Position numbers and translations under genes: made by a program. DNA of 64,000 nucleotides, from contig NC_063052.1 in NCBI RefSeq assembly GCF_018812025.1, forward strand, positions 17,505,414 through 17,569,413. The letters are read 5' to 3'. Under the pieces are notes generated by a model that was given only the letters and a program-made list of their open reading frames with translations, ran no database searches and was not told the DNA's origin. Within the stretch, counting starts at the first letter, position 1. Every line of letters begins with the position of its first letter. Below are positions 28,301 to 37,720 of this stretch, one piece after another. Source of the stretch: Megalobrama amblycephala. Lineage: Eukaryota > Chordata > Actinopteri > Cypriniformes > Xenocyprididae.

Positions 28301-31300
28301 AGTGGACATGATGCTAAACCAACTTAATTATATAGGGTTTCTGTAAGTCTACTAATCATTCAGGCAACCCACAGACTAGTCGATTTTGGAAATATGTAGT
28401 TCTGCACATCCCTGCTTCTTCATATTAGATTTACATCCTGTAGTTGGGAACGCCAAGACGTGCTTGTCTAGACTGTAGTCCGTTTCACCTCCCAGCACGA
28501 GAGAGAGTCATAAATAGATATGAAGAAGGTGAAGATGTGATTTAGCAACAGATGCAGAGCATGAAAGGAACCGAGCTCTTAAATTCAGAAACAAGCTCAT
28601 AAATTTGGAGAACAGCACATTTTCTACAACTGCATTCTTAGAGGCCACAAGATTAACCAGCAGCCCTGAATTAATAATAACTTATATTAATGTATTCTCA
28701 TATTTACTGCTTGTGCATTTAGATCAAGTATTCTGATGGCTGGAGCAAATTTGGGTTTTTTTCTACCCAAACTCAAAGCTCTAATGCATCAGTTGAAGTT
28801 GATTTTATGTGTTGTCTTTAATGCATGACTCACATCAGCCCTCTCTCTTCTGTATCATATTAGGACGGCTGCGCATGGCCAACAGACAGTTTGGTGACGC
28901 AACAAGGAGCCACTGAGGTTAGTCAACTGACAAGACCTATTATTCAACAAAATATTATTTATTACTCATGTTTTACTGTCATGTTTAGGGCTGGGCAACA
29001 GAGCTAATAGCTCAATATTAAATATAAAAATCTCAATATTGTTATCCCTTTCAAAGAGTTAATATTTTTTAATATTTAATATGTATTTGCTCTGAAATGA
29101 CTATATTCTTCACTAAATAAACACATTAATATTCTTTTTATTTATATACAACAGTATAACAGTGCATAGTAATAAAGAGCCATATTTACCTACATGTAAT
29201 TTTTACTATTTTTACACTGCTGTTCACAAGTTTGGGGGTTTCTTTCTTTCTTTCTTTCTTTCTTTTTTTAAAGAAATTAATACTTTGCATAAAATTGATT
29301 AAAAGTGACAGTAAAGACATAACATATTTCAAAAGAATTCTATTTCAAATAAATACTGTTATTTTTAACTTTCTATTCATTAAAAATTGTGAAAAAAAAT
29401 GTAAGTTAGTTAGTTCACCCAAAAATGAAAATTCTGTCATTTATTACTTTATTACCCTCATGCCGTTCCACACCCGTAAGACCTTCGTTAATCTTTGGAA
29501 CACAAATTAAGATATTTTAGTTGAAATCCGAAGGCTCAGTGAGGCCTGCATAGGGAGCAATGACATTTCCTCTCTCAAGATCCATAAAGGTACTAAAAAC
29601 ACATCTAAATCAGTTCATGTGAGTACAGTGGTTCAATATTAATATTATAAAGCGACGAGAATATTTTTGGTGCACCAAAAAAAACAAAGTAACTACTTAT
29701 TTAGTGATGGCCGATTTCAAAACACTGCTTCAGGAAGCTTCGGAGCATTATGAATCAGCGTATCGAATAGGGATGTGCACAAATATTCGAATATTCGTTC
29801 TGTAATTAATATTCGAAAAATAAAAATACTATTCGAATTTTACTATATTGCTTTGCTGGCCGTAAATACAGTGAATCCATGCTAAATCCTAAGCACTAAA
29901 ACTCGCAGTTATAACTAAATGCACCAGGTGGCACTGCGGAGCGTGTTTAACAAGTTTATTTTAGTTGATCGGCACATAATATTGTCGTCTGCCTCGCAAA
30001 GTTTGGAATTACTTAGATGAAAATGATCTTACAAAATGGAATTACTTTTGATCAAATTAATTTATGAAACCGAGTTATCTTAATATCAACACCATAATGA
30101 GAAAGCACATGAAATCTAAACACCCGTCGAATGAGGAAAGACAGCTGTCCATCACTGCACTCACGACAGGTAAGTACAGCTGTAAGTTATCCCCGAGTGA
30201 GCGAAGATGATAACTTATCTGATAGCAAAGTGATTTTGAGACATATGCTTACTTTAAGTTTCGTCCAGGGATATATATTTACGAACAGAAAACAAAGTGC
30301 TACTGTTAGAAACTTAGCATACAGTTATGTATTATTATCTTTGTGTCTCTGCAACGTCTGTCAGCACGGCTCGTTTTCTCACCCGAGCATGTGGATATTA
30401 TTGTTTTTCTCAACATGAACATGTGAAACAATATAAACACGATAACCATATACTGACTCGAGTGTATTATGAACGTTTTGTACAATAACTGGCGGCGCTG
30501 TCTGCTTTATTAGTGTTTTTCCCGCTCGCGCTGCTTAAGATTAAATGCTTTTCTTAATATTTTCTGTTTACACATATTGTTTAATGCTTTGAACTAAAAG
30601 AAAACCTTAAGATATAATAAGCTTGTTGTGTATATTGCCTAATCGTAAGCTTGTTCAGAAATGGTTACAAAATATTGATGAATAAAACAATAACGTCTTT
30701 CTCGTTTAACCACATTTAAATAAACTAATATTCGAATATTCGTTTTTTTACGAGCCCAAATATTCGAATACAATATTTTGGAAAAATGCCCATCCCTAGT
30801 ATCAAATCATGATTCGGATTGTGTCAAACAGCCAAACTGCTGAAATCACGCTCCGAACAGCTGATTCGACACGCTGATCCATCACTATGTAAGTCACTAT
30901 GGAAGGCGCACCAAAAATATTCTCGGCGCTTTATGATATTAATATTGAACCACTGTACTCGCATGAACTGATTTAGTGTTTTTAGTACCTTTATGGATCT
31001 TGAGAGAGGAAATGTCATTGCTCCCTATGCAGGCCTCACGAAGCCATCGGATTTCAACTAAAATATCGTAATTTGTGTTCCGAAGATTGACTTTCTTATT
31101 TCATTTTTGGGTGAACTAACCCTTTAAGCAGCACAACTGTTTTCAATATTGATGATAATAATAAATGTTTTTGAGCACCAAATCAGCATATTAGAATGAT
31201 TTCTGAAGGATCATGTGACAATAAAGACTGGAGTAAATACTGCAAAAATTGAAAAAATTACATTTTAAAATATATTAATATAGAAAATACATATTTTAAA

Positions 31301-32051
31301 TAGTAATAAATACTTTTGATAAAATAAATGAAGCAAAAATATGAGCAAAAACATTAAAAAAATCATGCCAACCCCAAACTTTTGACAAGTAGAGTATATT
31401 GATTTTATTAATAGTTTATTGAATAATTAATCTGGCTGCATGTTTACAAAAACATTTGTGCTTTTTTATTCTTAGGTTAAGTTCTAAAGGGTTAATGAAT
31501 ATTTTCTTCTCTGTGTTCAGGTGATGTATGGGCCACGGAGCGGAGATCGCTTCAACCCACCTTCATTTATGCAAAGGGACCGATTCAGCCGCTTCCAGCC
31601 CACCTACCCATACCTGCAGCAGGACATCCACTTGCCACCCACCATCTGCCTGTCAGATGGTGAGGAGCTGCCGCCCTACAAGGGCCCTTGTACCCTGCAG
31701 CTCAGAGACCCTGAGCAGCAGCTCGAGCTCAGCCGCGCGTCCGTACGCGCGCCCCCCAACCGGACCATTTTCGACAGCGACCTGATAGACGTTTATGTGC
31801 ACGGAGGCGGGCCACGACCCCCAAGCAGCAACTCTGGCAAGAGTGCCTCGAACTCGCACGTGGAGGGGCCGCCACCCACCTATAGCGAGGTGATGGGTCA
31901 GACGTGCCCAGGCTCCGCCTCCTTCCTGCACCAGCACAGCAATAACGCACCACCCTCCAACCAGAGGACAGCCAGTCGCTCCCCCCAGCCTGGCGCAAGC
32001 ACAACCCTGTTCGTCAAGGTTAAGGATAGCCGGCGAGACAAACCCGTGTGA
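8015..32051 (+). CDS. ldlrad4: ldlrad4, short isoform: membrane-anchored negative regulator of TGF-beta/SMAD signalling (4 coding exons)
   Basis: Join of 8015-8132, 27772-27926, 28864-28917 and 31521-32051: 858 bases, 285 residues plus stop, with agreeing splice phases. A short extracellular/luminal N-terminus rich in Asn/Ser with a CSCNC cluster (about residues 31-35) is followed by a transmembrane helix (about 45-65) and a cytoplasmic tail with RRRE after it. The tail has an LPPY motif (159-162), a PPNR SMAD-interaction motif (187-190) and a PPTY WW-binding motif (227-230). In the LDLRAD4/PMEPA1 family, PPNR binds SMAD2/3 and the PY motifs recruit Nedd4-type ubiquitin ligases at endosomal membranes. 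The sequence is close to both paralogues. SELEF at the exon junction, PPTYSEVMG, and the fam210a and rnmt neighbours favour ldlrad4. No LDL-receptor class A domain is encoded by these exons. The start was chosen because it opens the family's short N-terminus; the context around this ATG is weak. Confidence 0.93.
10328..10391. repeat. (AT)n microsatellite
   Basis: About 32 uninterrupted AT/TA units, then CATA units to about 10410. Confidence 0.97.
12514..13320 (-). mobile_element. Partial hAT-like element remnant
   Basis: The right end reads CCGAACCGTGAGTAATTTTACATCCCTA with repeated ACCGAACCGT motifs. The left interior has AATCGAACCGTACC and ATGGTTCGG. The CATCCCTA terminus is typical of teleost hAT-type non-autonomous elements (TAGGGATG inverted ends). 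The opposite terminus was not found, so its extent is approximate. Confidence 0.45.
15197..16070. mobile_element. Inverted-repeat element with ACTGTAAACC ends, interrupted
   Basis: The left end ACTGTAAACCCAAATTAGTT is matched by a right end CTTAAC(G)CTCAAAATAC... read in reverse (GTTAAGGTTTACAGT). Several internal TTGAGTT / AACTCAA motifs recur. A retrotransposon-like tail (15334-15402) is inserted near the left end. Confidence 0.5.
15334..15402 (+). mobile_element. Teleost SINE/LINE 3' tail
   Basis: Contains CTTGTAAGTCGCTTTGGATA, then AAAGCGTCTGCCAAATGAAT and AATGTAAATG units. This tail is shared by many fish SINEs and L2-like LINEs. The 5' part is not recognisable, so a 5'-truncated insertion is likely. 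Confidence 0.65.
16100..16838. other. ldlrad4 intron 1, non-repetitive GC-richer stretch
   Basis: 16140-16580 is clearly GC-richer than its surroundings and lacks repeat motifs seen elsewhere in the window. I recognise no gene. It could be a conserved non-coding element, which only alignment could show. An A/T-rich tract follows, with poly-T at 16620-16635. Confidence 0.3.
16839..17180. mobile_element. Family E element (TA-flanked non-autonomous DNA element)
   Basis: Ends ACACTACAGTTCAAATGTC and AACTTTTCAAGTGTAGTGTA are imperfect inverted repeats. The internal signature ATTTCTGAAGGATCATGTGA, then CACTGAAGACTGGAG, is shared with copies at 29214-31397, 40482-41414 and 57421-57719. TA flanks suggest Tc1/mariner-type mobilisation, which is an inference. 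Confidence 0.75.
17181..27771. other. ldlrad4 intron 1, distal part
   Basis: About 10.6 kb with few recognisable repeats: short TTTA runs (19986-20009), poly-T tracts and a GA tract (24596-24612). GC-richer unique stretches at about 22.5-23.1 kb and 24.2-25.1 kb stand out and are candidates for conserved regulatory sequence. 20961-21400 may be another dispersed repeat, but only one copy is in the window. No exon could be supported. Confidence 0.5.
27772..27926 (+). CDS. ldlrad4: ldlrad4 coding exon 2 (transmembrane segment)
   Basis: The acceptor is TTCTTGTCTTGCAG and the donor GTAAGTG. The exon encodes SELEFVQ followed by an Ile/Val/Met-rich helix, then LLNHY and the basic [11 protein letters not shown] stretch. 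It completes the split Ser codon and ends in phase 0. Confidence 0.95.
28152..28414. mobile_element. hAT-like short element remnant in ldlrad4 intron 2
   Basis: It begins TAGGGATGGG and ends CACATCCCTG, with internal complementary GTTGACTAGT / ACTAGTCGA segments. No target duplication was found. The remaining intron sequence (27927-28863) holds nothing recognisable. Confidence 0.45.
28864..28917 (+). CDS. ldlrad4: ldlrad4 coding exon 3 (54-bp microexon)
   Basis: The acceptor is at TTAG (28860-28863) and the donor is GTTAGT. It encodes 18 residues, [18 protein letters not shown], matching the family's short G-C-x-W-P-[ST]-[DE]-S segment. It is phase 0 at both ends, so skipping it would keep the frame. 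Confidence 0.88.
29768..30798 (+). mobile_element. hAT-like element, innermost of a triple nest
   Basis: The ends are TAGGGATGTGCAC and GCCCATCCCTA, with inner repeats of TATTCGAATATTCG at both sides. The flanking 8-bp duplication is GTATCGAA on the left and GTATCAAA on the right (7/8). An 8-bp duplication is characteristic of hAT transposons. The interior keeps a decayed BED-type zinc-finger coding exon (listed separately), so this is a deletion derivative of an autonomous hAT rather than a pure MITE. Confidence 0.82.
29998..30169 (+). pseudogene. Decayed BED zinc-finger exon of a hAT transposase
   Basis: Translation from 29998 gives [13 protein letters not shown], then a stop. After about 50 bases the frame resumes at 30097 as [16 protein letters not shown], ending at a consensus splice donor (CAG then GTAAGT at 30170). 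W-x-Y near the start and the H...KH pair at the end fit the BED finger of hAT transposases. The Cys-x2-Cys pair between them is not intact and the rest of the transposase is absent. Confidence 0.6.
31521..32051 (+). CDS. ldlrad4: ldlrad4 terminal coding exon (SMAD- and WW-binding tail)
   Basis: The acceptor is TTCTCTGTGTTCAG. Encodes residues 110-285 and ends in TGA at 32049-32051. It contains [25 protein letters not shown] (31668-31679), [13 protein letters not shown] (PPNR at 31752-31763) and PPTYSEV (PPTY at 31872-31883). It is markedly GC-richer than the flanking introns. Long open frames also exist on the opposite strand here, but they are shadows of this exon. Confidence 0.96.
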   Translation: MMYGPRSGDRFNPPSFMQRDRFSRFQPTYPYLQQDIHLPPTICLSDGEELPPYKGPCTLQLRDPEQQLELSRASVRAPPNRTIFDSDLIDVYVHGGGPRPPSSNSGKSASNSHVEGPPPTYSEVMGQTCPGSASFLHQHSNNAPPSNQRTASRSPQPGASTTLFVKVKDSRRDKPV

Positions 32052-35000
32052 CTAGGAGGCATGGAGAGGGCAGTAGAGAGTGCGTGCCGTCACCTGTGCT
32101 CTCTGGTACTTCCTCCTGGACCTAAAGGGGAGTGGCTTCACTGTTAGACCACTCCCCTTGCACAATTTGAATTGAAAATTGAGGAACCAAGCTTACAAAG
32201 TTTATTTTTTTGTATTTTTTGTTTCATTTTGCTAGAACTTCGGGGCCTTGTATGGATGTTTGGGCTCCTTGGCTAAATCTCTTTGTTTGTTTGGTTTTGT
32301 ATGCTTTCCTGTATTTAAAGAACACGTGTGTTGGCACAGATTGTTTGCGTGAGAGACCACATAGGTCATAGGATTGAACAATTTTCTATTCGTTTGTGTG
32401 CATTTGTGCACAAAAACTGTTCATAACCAATCAAAATCCAAATTGAGTGCCATGATAAAATCTTAAATCTTGGGGATGTGACTCACAACAACAACAACAA
32501 CAACAACAACAAATGTCTTTATGTTGCACTTATTCTTTAAAGAGTAGAAACAGCGACCCTTAGTTTTTATATGTCAGTCTGTCACCGGTCTTTGATGGTT
32601 CCTGGGAGTTATTTCTTTCCTTTTTATGTTTTTCGTTTTCCTGAAATGGAGATGTAGAACTCTGATCCAGCCTAAAATCTCCATAAATGAACTGCATCAT
32701 GGCACTTATTTAAAGAAAAAAGGGGTTTAACAAGCTGTTCAAATTCCAGTTCACTTTTTCCACTGACCAAGTGAGAGATATTGGCATGGATATCTGCAGA
32801 TGGAAGTTACGACACATACGCCACTTTCATCCTGTCGAGTAGCACTTTAAACTTACGTCACTTCAGCATTGTCATGGGGTCCAATGGAAGGGAATCATGG
32901 GAACTGTAGTCTTATGCACATCCTGTCCCCTTCTGAATGAGTGTGTCATATCTCATAATGTTTGTTTTCCACAAAAAAAAAAAAAAGCATGCGTATAGTT
33001 TTTTCCAGTTATCCATACTATACTTTAGTTCACAATCATATATGGATCTCATATTTTATCCCTTATTTTCATCTCCTGGAATGCCGTTTTATTCCAAGGC
33101 AGCACAGGAACACACTTTTGTCTGTTATTTGTCTGTTTATTCAACACCAGTATTTATTCTTTTATCTGTTCTGAGATTTCATCCAAACAAAACGTGTACC
33201 AATCATGACGAGGTACATCCCGCTTTTTTCTTTCCTTATTTTTTGAAGTTGTATTCAATCATCACCACATGGCACACATTTGGAATGCTTTCAGACATGT
33301 TGATTGTGTTTTTGATCACATCTGAGCTTTGTAAACCATCAGTCTTTGGCCTTCCCTTAAAAAAAGTACCATAGAAAACCTATTTATTAACTAGCTATTT
33401 ATTAAAGTGACCAGTTCGAAAGGATATTTAGTCAAAGTTGGGTGGGAAAGCCACTTTCTCCCCCCCCCCCCGAAATAGGCTTTTATACAACCTTCTTTCC
33501 CCTTAAATACCAAGATTCTACTATCGCCCATCCGCTTTGGCTCCGAAACAGCCTCCTGTCATAGGCTCCGCTTCTGTCACTCATTCTGACTGCGCAGTTT
33601 GAGTTCGTACTGTATTGCTGCTGCTGCTGCTATGCGCTGCTACTGCTACTGCTGCTGTTGTTCGTTCGGTATGTAGGCCTATGTCCGCTTCCCCATTAGT
33701 TTATATTTGCTTACCAACCGAGACATAGATGTTTGTGCTCTGTTTTTGTTTTCTTCGTTAACATTAGTGCATTTCCGCTGTCATAGTCGTGCTAGGAAAA
33801 CCAATCCAAATGTATTTTTTACGTTTGCAGCCGAGAGGTTTGCATGTTACTATTTACATGAGCAAATTCGGTGCCTAACAGTCATGTTTAAGCAGACATA
33901 GAAACCCACTTGCACTCAAAAGTCCCCACCTTTGTTGTGCCTCACTTCCTATGGTGCTTCTTTCAGTAGTCGGACTCTGTTTATTTGTACGGTGCTGTAT
34001 ATAACTTGAATATATTATGCACATATCCTACCCAATGGGTAGAAAACCACAAGAAAGCATTGTTAATACTGTAATATAATGTATAGATAATATTAAAAAG
34101 AAAACTTTAACACGGTGGCATCAAGTTTTGTGAATGCCTTCAATTGTGCTTTGTCTTTTTTGTAAAACAGAGTAAAGTTTGCAAAGAGAAACGCTACAGT
34201 GTGGTCACAGAAATACAAAAAGACTTCTTATATTTTTTTCCTATACAGTAAATGCAAATCTGTTATGTGATGAAACAAATATTCTGATTATAAGGCAGTT
34301 ATATAAAGGATAACTAGCTGCTGCTTTTGTAACTTCCAGAGAAAGAATTATAAATGCCAGCGCTTGTCATTTTATTTATTGAAATTTATTTTGTGACTGC
34401 TAGCTGTTTGGACGTGTAATGACCACGCTCGACCGATCGCAGAAAATAACTCGGCATGACGTAACTGTACCGTAGTTATCGAAACGAACGGAACATATCG
34501 CCGACTTTTGGGCTCCCACGAGTCCTTTTCTCTGACCCGGGAGAAGGTTTAGTGGTTCATATCATATAGCAGCTCAGGGTGAGGCTTTATTGGATCGGTG
34601 GGACATCCGTGGGAAACGGTTACCGTTTTGTTCTTTTTTTATGCACATAATCGAGTTGTGTGGTATATAAAAGAGCATCAAATGCATACATGAGGAAAAT
34701 CCAGCCCATAGCTGATTGTTACTGCATGTTCATGTTGTCATTTTCCTCGGCATAGCAGTCTCGTTCCGAGCTCTCCGCACCAAAAGGCTCCTCCGCCTCT
34801 CCAGAAACACTTGGTGTTCCCTGTACGCGCTTGAATGAACGAATAAACGAGTGAATGACTGACTGACGACTTGTGTGGCTGACTTCAGCATCTAGTTCCA
34901 TGGATCTGGAACTCCGACGAAACCACAGCAATGTTCATCATTGGCCTTGAGCGAGATCACATCACAGGACTGTATGACATATTGTGGACTACGAACCTTT

Positions 35001-35217
35001 TTTGTTTTGTTTTTTTACAAGAAAAAAAAAAAAAAAACAGTTAAGTGAGCAAGGAACACTGCTGTCCTTACGCCTTTTTATTTTTATTGTTCTATTTAAT
35101 TGTGATGTCAGCGGTTTTCAGTTTGAGGTCTGTTAATTGCAATACTTTTACAGGAAAAAGGTGACTAAAACGATTAAAAAAAATCATAAAAAATAAACAC
35201 ACGGAAAAAACAATAAA
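32052..35217 (+). other. ldlrad4 3' UTR (probable extent)
   Basis: About 3.2 kb after the stop codon is free of the transposable elements that crowd the flanking DNA, as expected for a transcribed UTR. It contains a (CAA)n tract (32485-32512), a C run near 33462-33472 and imperfect CTG repeats (33617-33660). Open frames inside it show no similarity to known proteins. The 3' end is inferred from clustered poly(A) signals. Confidence 0.55.
35192..35217 (+). terminator. Candidate ldlrad4 poly(A) signals
   Basis: Two AATAAA hexamers at 35192-35197 and 35212-35217, with T/GT-rich sequence following. An earlier AATAAA lies near 34840. They are the strongest cluster downstream of the stop codon; usage is unproven. 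Confidence 0.45.
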
Positions 35218-36079
35218 ACTATTGCTCAAAGATACTGTTGTAGTCCCTCATGAAACGATTCCACGCTTGTTCTTTCGCTGTCATCAAATGGCTAGAGAGA
35301 GCAATTAAAGTTGAGGAAAAGAACCAGAGAATCAGTCTCTTTTGTGCTTTGTGTTTGTCACTCCATTATGCTAGTACTTTTCTTAAAAGGTGAAAAAGTC
35401 AAAGGTTAATTCCCACAATAATAATAATAATGATAAAAGAAAAGATTCAGATTTGAATTTTTTTATGAACTAATATATTTTTTGAATGTATCATATTTAT
35501 TTATTTATTTTTAGCTATGAATCAGAGTGACATTTTTAGAAGAGCATGTATGATATTTTTAAAAGTAGCTTGTTCCTAGAAACCTTGTACTGTTTTGAAA
35601 ACAACTGAGCTGTAATAGTAAAAATAGCTTTAATATCAGTCACTTCTCAACAAGCAGCAAATGTGAATGACAGTTAGCCAGCTTGCCTATAACTTGCAGG
35701 AATATCAATGCACGGTTGAAATCACAATCTAAGAACATTACATCTTTTCAGTCCTGACTTCAATGTTTGTCAACACAGAAGGCTGTGGATCTTCCCATAG
35801 GTTTTTAGGATAGCCGTTTTCAATTTATGAATTGCTTGAAGAAACGTTCACAATATACTTAAACTATGATGTGCTCATTTTTTTACACTTTTGTCAGCTT
35901 CACATACATTTTCTAAATTTACTTGTAAAAAGTTAATTTTGTACCAAATTTTGAAATGTTTGCCAAAAGAAAACAAAAATGCTAAGACTAGCCCAGAGAA
36001 AATGTGCAACCAAGGCAGGTTGCTTCCTGTTGAGATCTTACAATTTGACTTAGACAATCACTTATACAGTATATACGTA
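35218..36079. other. Intergenic stretch between convergent ldlrad4 and fam210a
   Basis: AT-rich sequence with no gene, repeat family or RNA that I can recognise. Confidence 0.5.
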
Positions 36080-37720
36080 CAGTGTTGGGGGTAATGCATT
36101 ACAAGTAACAAGTTACATAATCAGATTACTTGTTTCAAGTAACTTGTAAAGTAACACATTACTTTTAAATTTACAATAAAATATCTGTTACTTTTTCAAA
36201 TAAGTAATGCAAGTTACTTTGTGTTCCCTTATATAGACTGACAGCTCTTCTGTCTCCATGTTGAGAGAAATCGAGAGTAAGTGCAGAGGCGTGGTGTGTA
36301 AACATGACGGTTATTGTAGTTCTAAATGTGCGCATTTACTCTCACTTGCACAAAAACAGAGTCAGTATTCCTCAAAATGAATAAAAACAATGAAATGCAG
36401 AGCCAGAATACCTGCAATAATTAAAAGCATTGAATTAAACAAATATACTTTATGTATTTAATCTTACTTTAGTAACCAATGTGTTTGCTGCTGACCTTCG
36501 ATGATCAAATTCAAACATACTAATAAGCAAAAATGACTTTAGATAAACATCACATTTGTGATCACCCTGAAGCTTATTCATTTCACTTTTGGTGTGAAAG
36601 GGCCTTTACATTTGCTAAAAATATAACTTTTGTTATTTAAAGGTGCCCTCGAATGAAAAATTGAATTTATCATGGCATTGTTAAATAACAAGAGTTCAGT
36701 ACATGGAAATGACATAGTGAGTCTCAAACTCCATTGTTTCCTCCTTTTTATATAAATCTCATTTGTTTAAAAGACCTCCGAAGAACAGGCGAATCTCAAC
36801 ATAACTGTTACGTAACAGTATTTGCATATGCCAGCCCACGTTTCCAACATTATAAAAGGCATTAGACAAGGGCAGCCAGTATTAACGTCTGGATGTGCAC
36901 AACCAAATCATCAGACTAGGTAAGCAAGCAAGAACAATAGCGAAAAATGGCAGATGGAGCAATAATAACTGACATGATCCATGATAACATGATATTTTTA
37001 GTGATATTTGTAAACTTTCTAAATGTTTCGTTAGCATGTTGCTAATGTACTGTTAAATGTGGTTAAAGTTACCATCGGTTATTACTGTATTCACGGAGAC
37101 AAGAGAGCCGTCGCTATTTTCATTTTTAAACACTTGCAGTCTGTATAATGCATAAACACAACTTCATTCTTTATAAATCTCTCCAACAGAGTAGCATTCG
37201 CCGTTAGCCACGGAACACTATCAAACTCATTCAAAATCAGAAGTAAACAATATAACAGTATACAATACTCACATAATCCGACGCATGCATGCCGCATGCA
37301 TGACGAACACTTTGTAAAGATCCATTTTAGGGTTATATTAGCTGTGTAAACTTTGTTAAGGCACTGTTCAAGGCAAGCACGAGCTCTGTGGGCGTGGACC
37401 ACGGGATTTAAAGGGGCCGCAGCATAAAATCAGCGCGTTTATAATGATGCCCCAAAATAGGCAGTTAAAAAAATTAATAAAAAAAAAATCTATGGGGTAT
37501 TTTGATCTGAAACTTCACAGACACATTAGACTTATATTACATCTTTTAAAAACATAATCTAGGGCACCTTTAAAAAAACAAGCAAGCCCAGCTCAGGTGA
37601 GAAAAAATAACGCAAGTAAAAGCATTACTTTCCATAAAAAGTAACTAAGTAATGCAATTAATGACTTTTTTAGGAAGTAACACAATCTTGTGATGCATTA
37701 GGAACTTTCCAAAACACACT
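36080..37720. mobile_element. CAGTGTTGGGG-type element interrupted by family B
   Basis: The left end is CAGTGTTGGGGGTAATGCAT, followed by repeated AAGTAAC / GTTACTT motifs. The right part, 37574-37720, contains CATTACTTTCC, AAGTAACTAAGTAATGC and a degraded AACTTTCC-AAACAC end. These ends are familiar as an abundant teleost DNA-element type. The two halves are separated by a complete family B copy. Confidence 0.65.
36641..37569 (+). mobile_element. TTAA-flanked element, family B, copy 1
   Basis: The ends AGGTGCCCT and AGGGCACCT are perfect inverted repeats, flanked by TTAA at 36637-36640 and 37570-37573. Length is 929 bp. The family has two further copies at 43461-44410 (reverse) and 54276-55233. 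It contains a TATA-like TATAAAA (36851-36857), about 60 bases of shared leader-like sequence and a conserved splice-donor-like GTAAGC at 36920. No long reading frame is present. Confidence 0.85.

Larger units (their letters stand above)
29407..31123 (+). mobile_element. Family D foldback element nested in family E, itself interrupted
   Basis: The left end is GTTAGTTCACCCAAAAATGA and the right end GGTGAACTAACCCT followed by TTAA (31124-31127). The arms pair over long distances: GATCCATAAAGGTACTAAAA near 29580 pairs with TTTTAGTACCTTTATGGATC near 30979. A 1031-bp hAT-like element sits at its centre (29768-30798). Confidence 0.85.
29214..31397. mobile_element. Family E element split by nested insertions (ldlrad4 intron 3)
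   Basis: The left part, 29214 to about 29406, starts ACACTGCTGTTCACAAGTTT and includes a (TTTC)n tract (29239-29265). The right part, 31128-31397, contains ATTTCTGAAGGATCATGTGA and ends CCCCAAACTTTTGACAAGTA. Together they make one family E copy. The 1.7 kb between them is a family D element that itself contains a hAT-like element. Confidence 0.8.

Noticed and set aside
31653..32004. Two ~90-residue minus-strand frames in the ldlrad4 last exon
   Set aside because: They are shadows of a GC-rich real exon on the plus strand.
8015..32051. Naming the first gene pmepa1
   Set aside because: The protein is similar to both paralogues, but adjacency to fam210a and rnmt and the SELEF and YSEVMG details favour ldlrad4.
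33617..33660. CTG-rich tract as a coding polyglutamine/leucine repeat
   Set aside because: It lies downstream of the ldlrad4 stop codon in the 3' UTR region, is interrupted, and has no reading-frame context.
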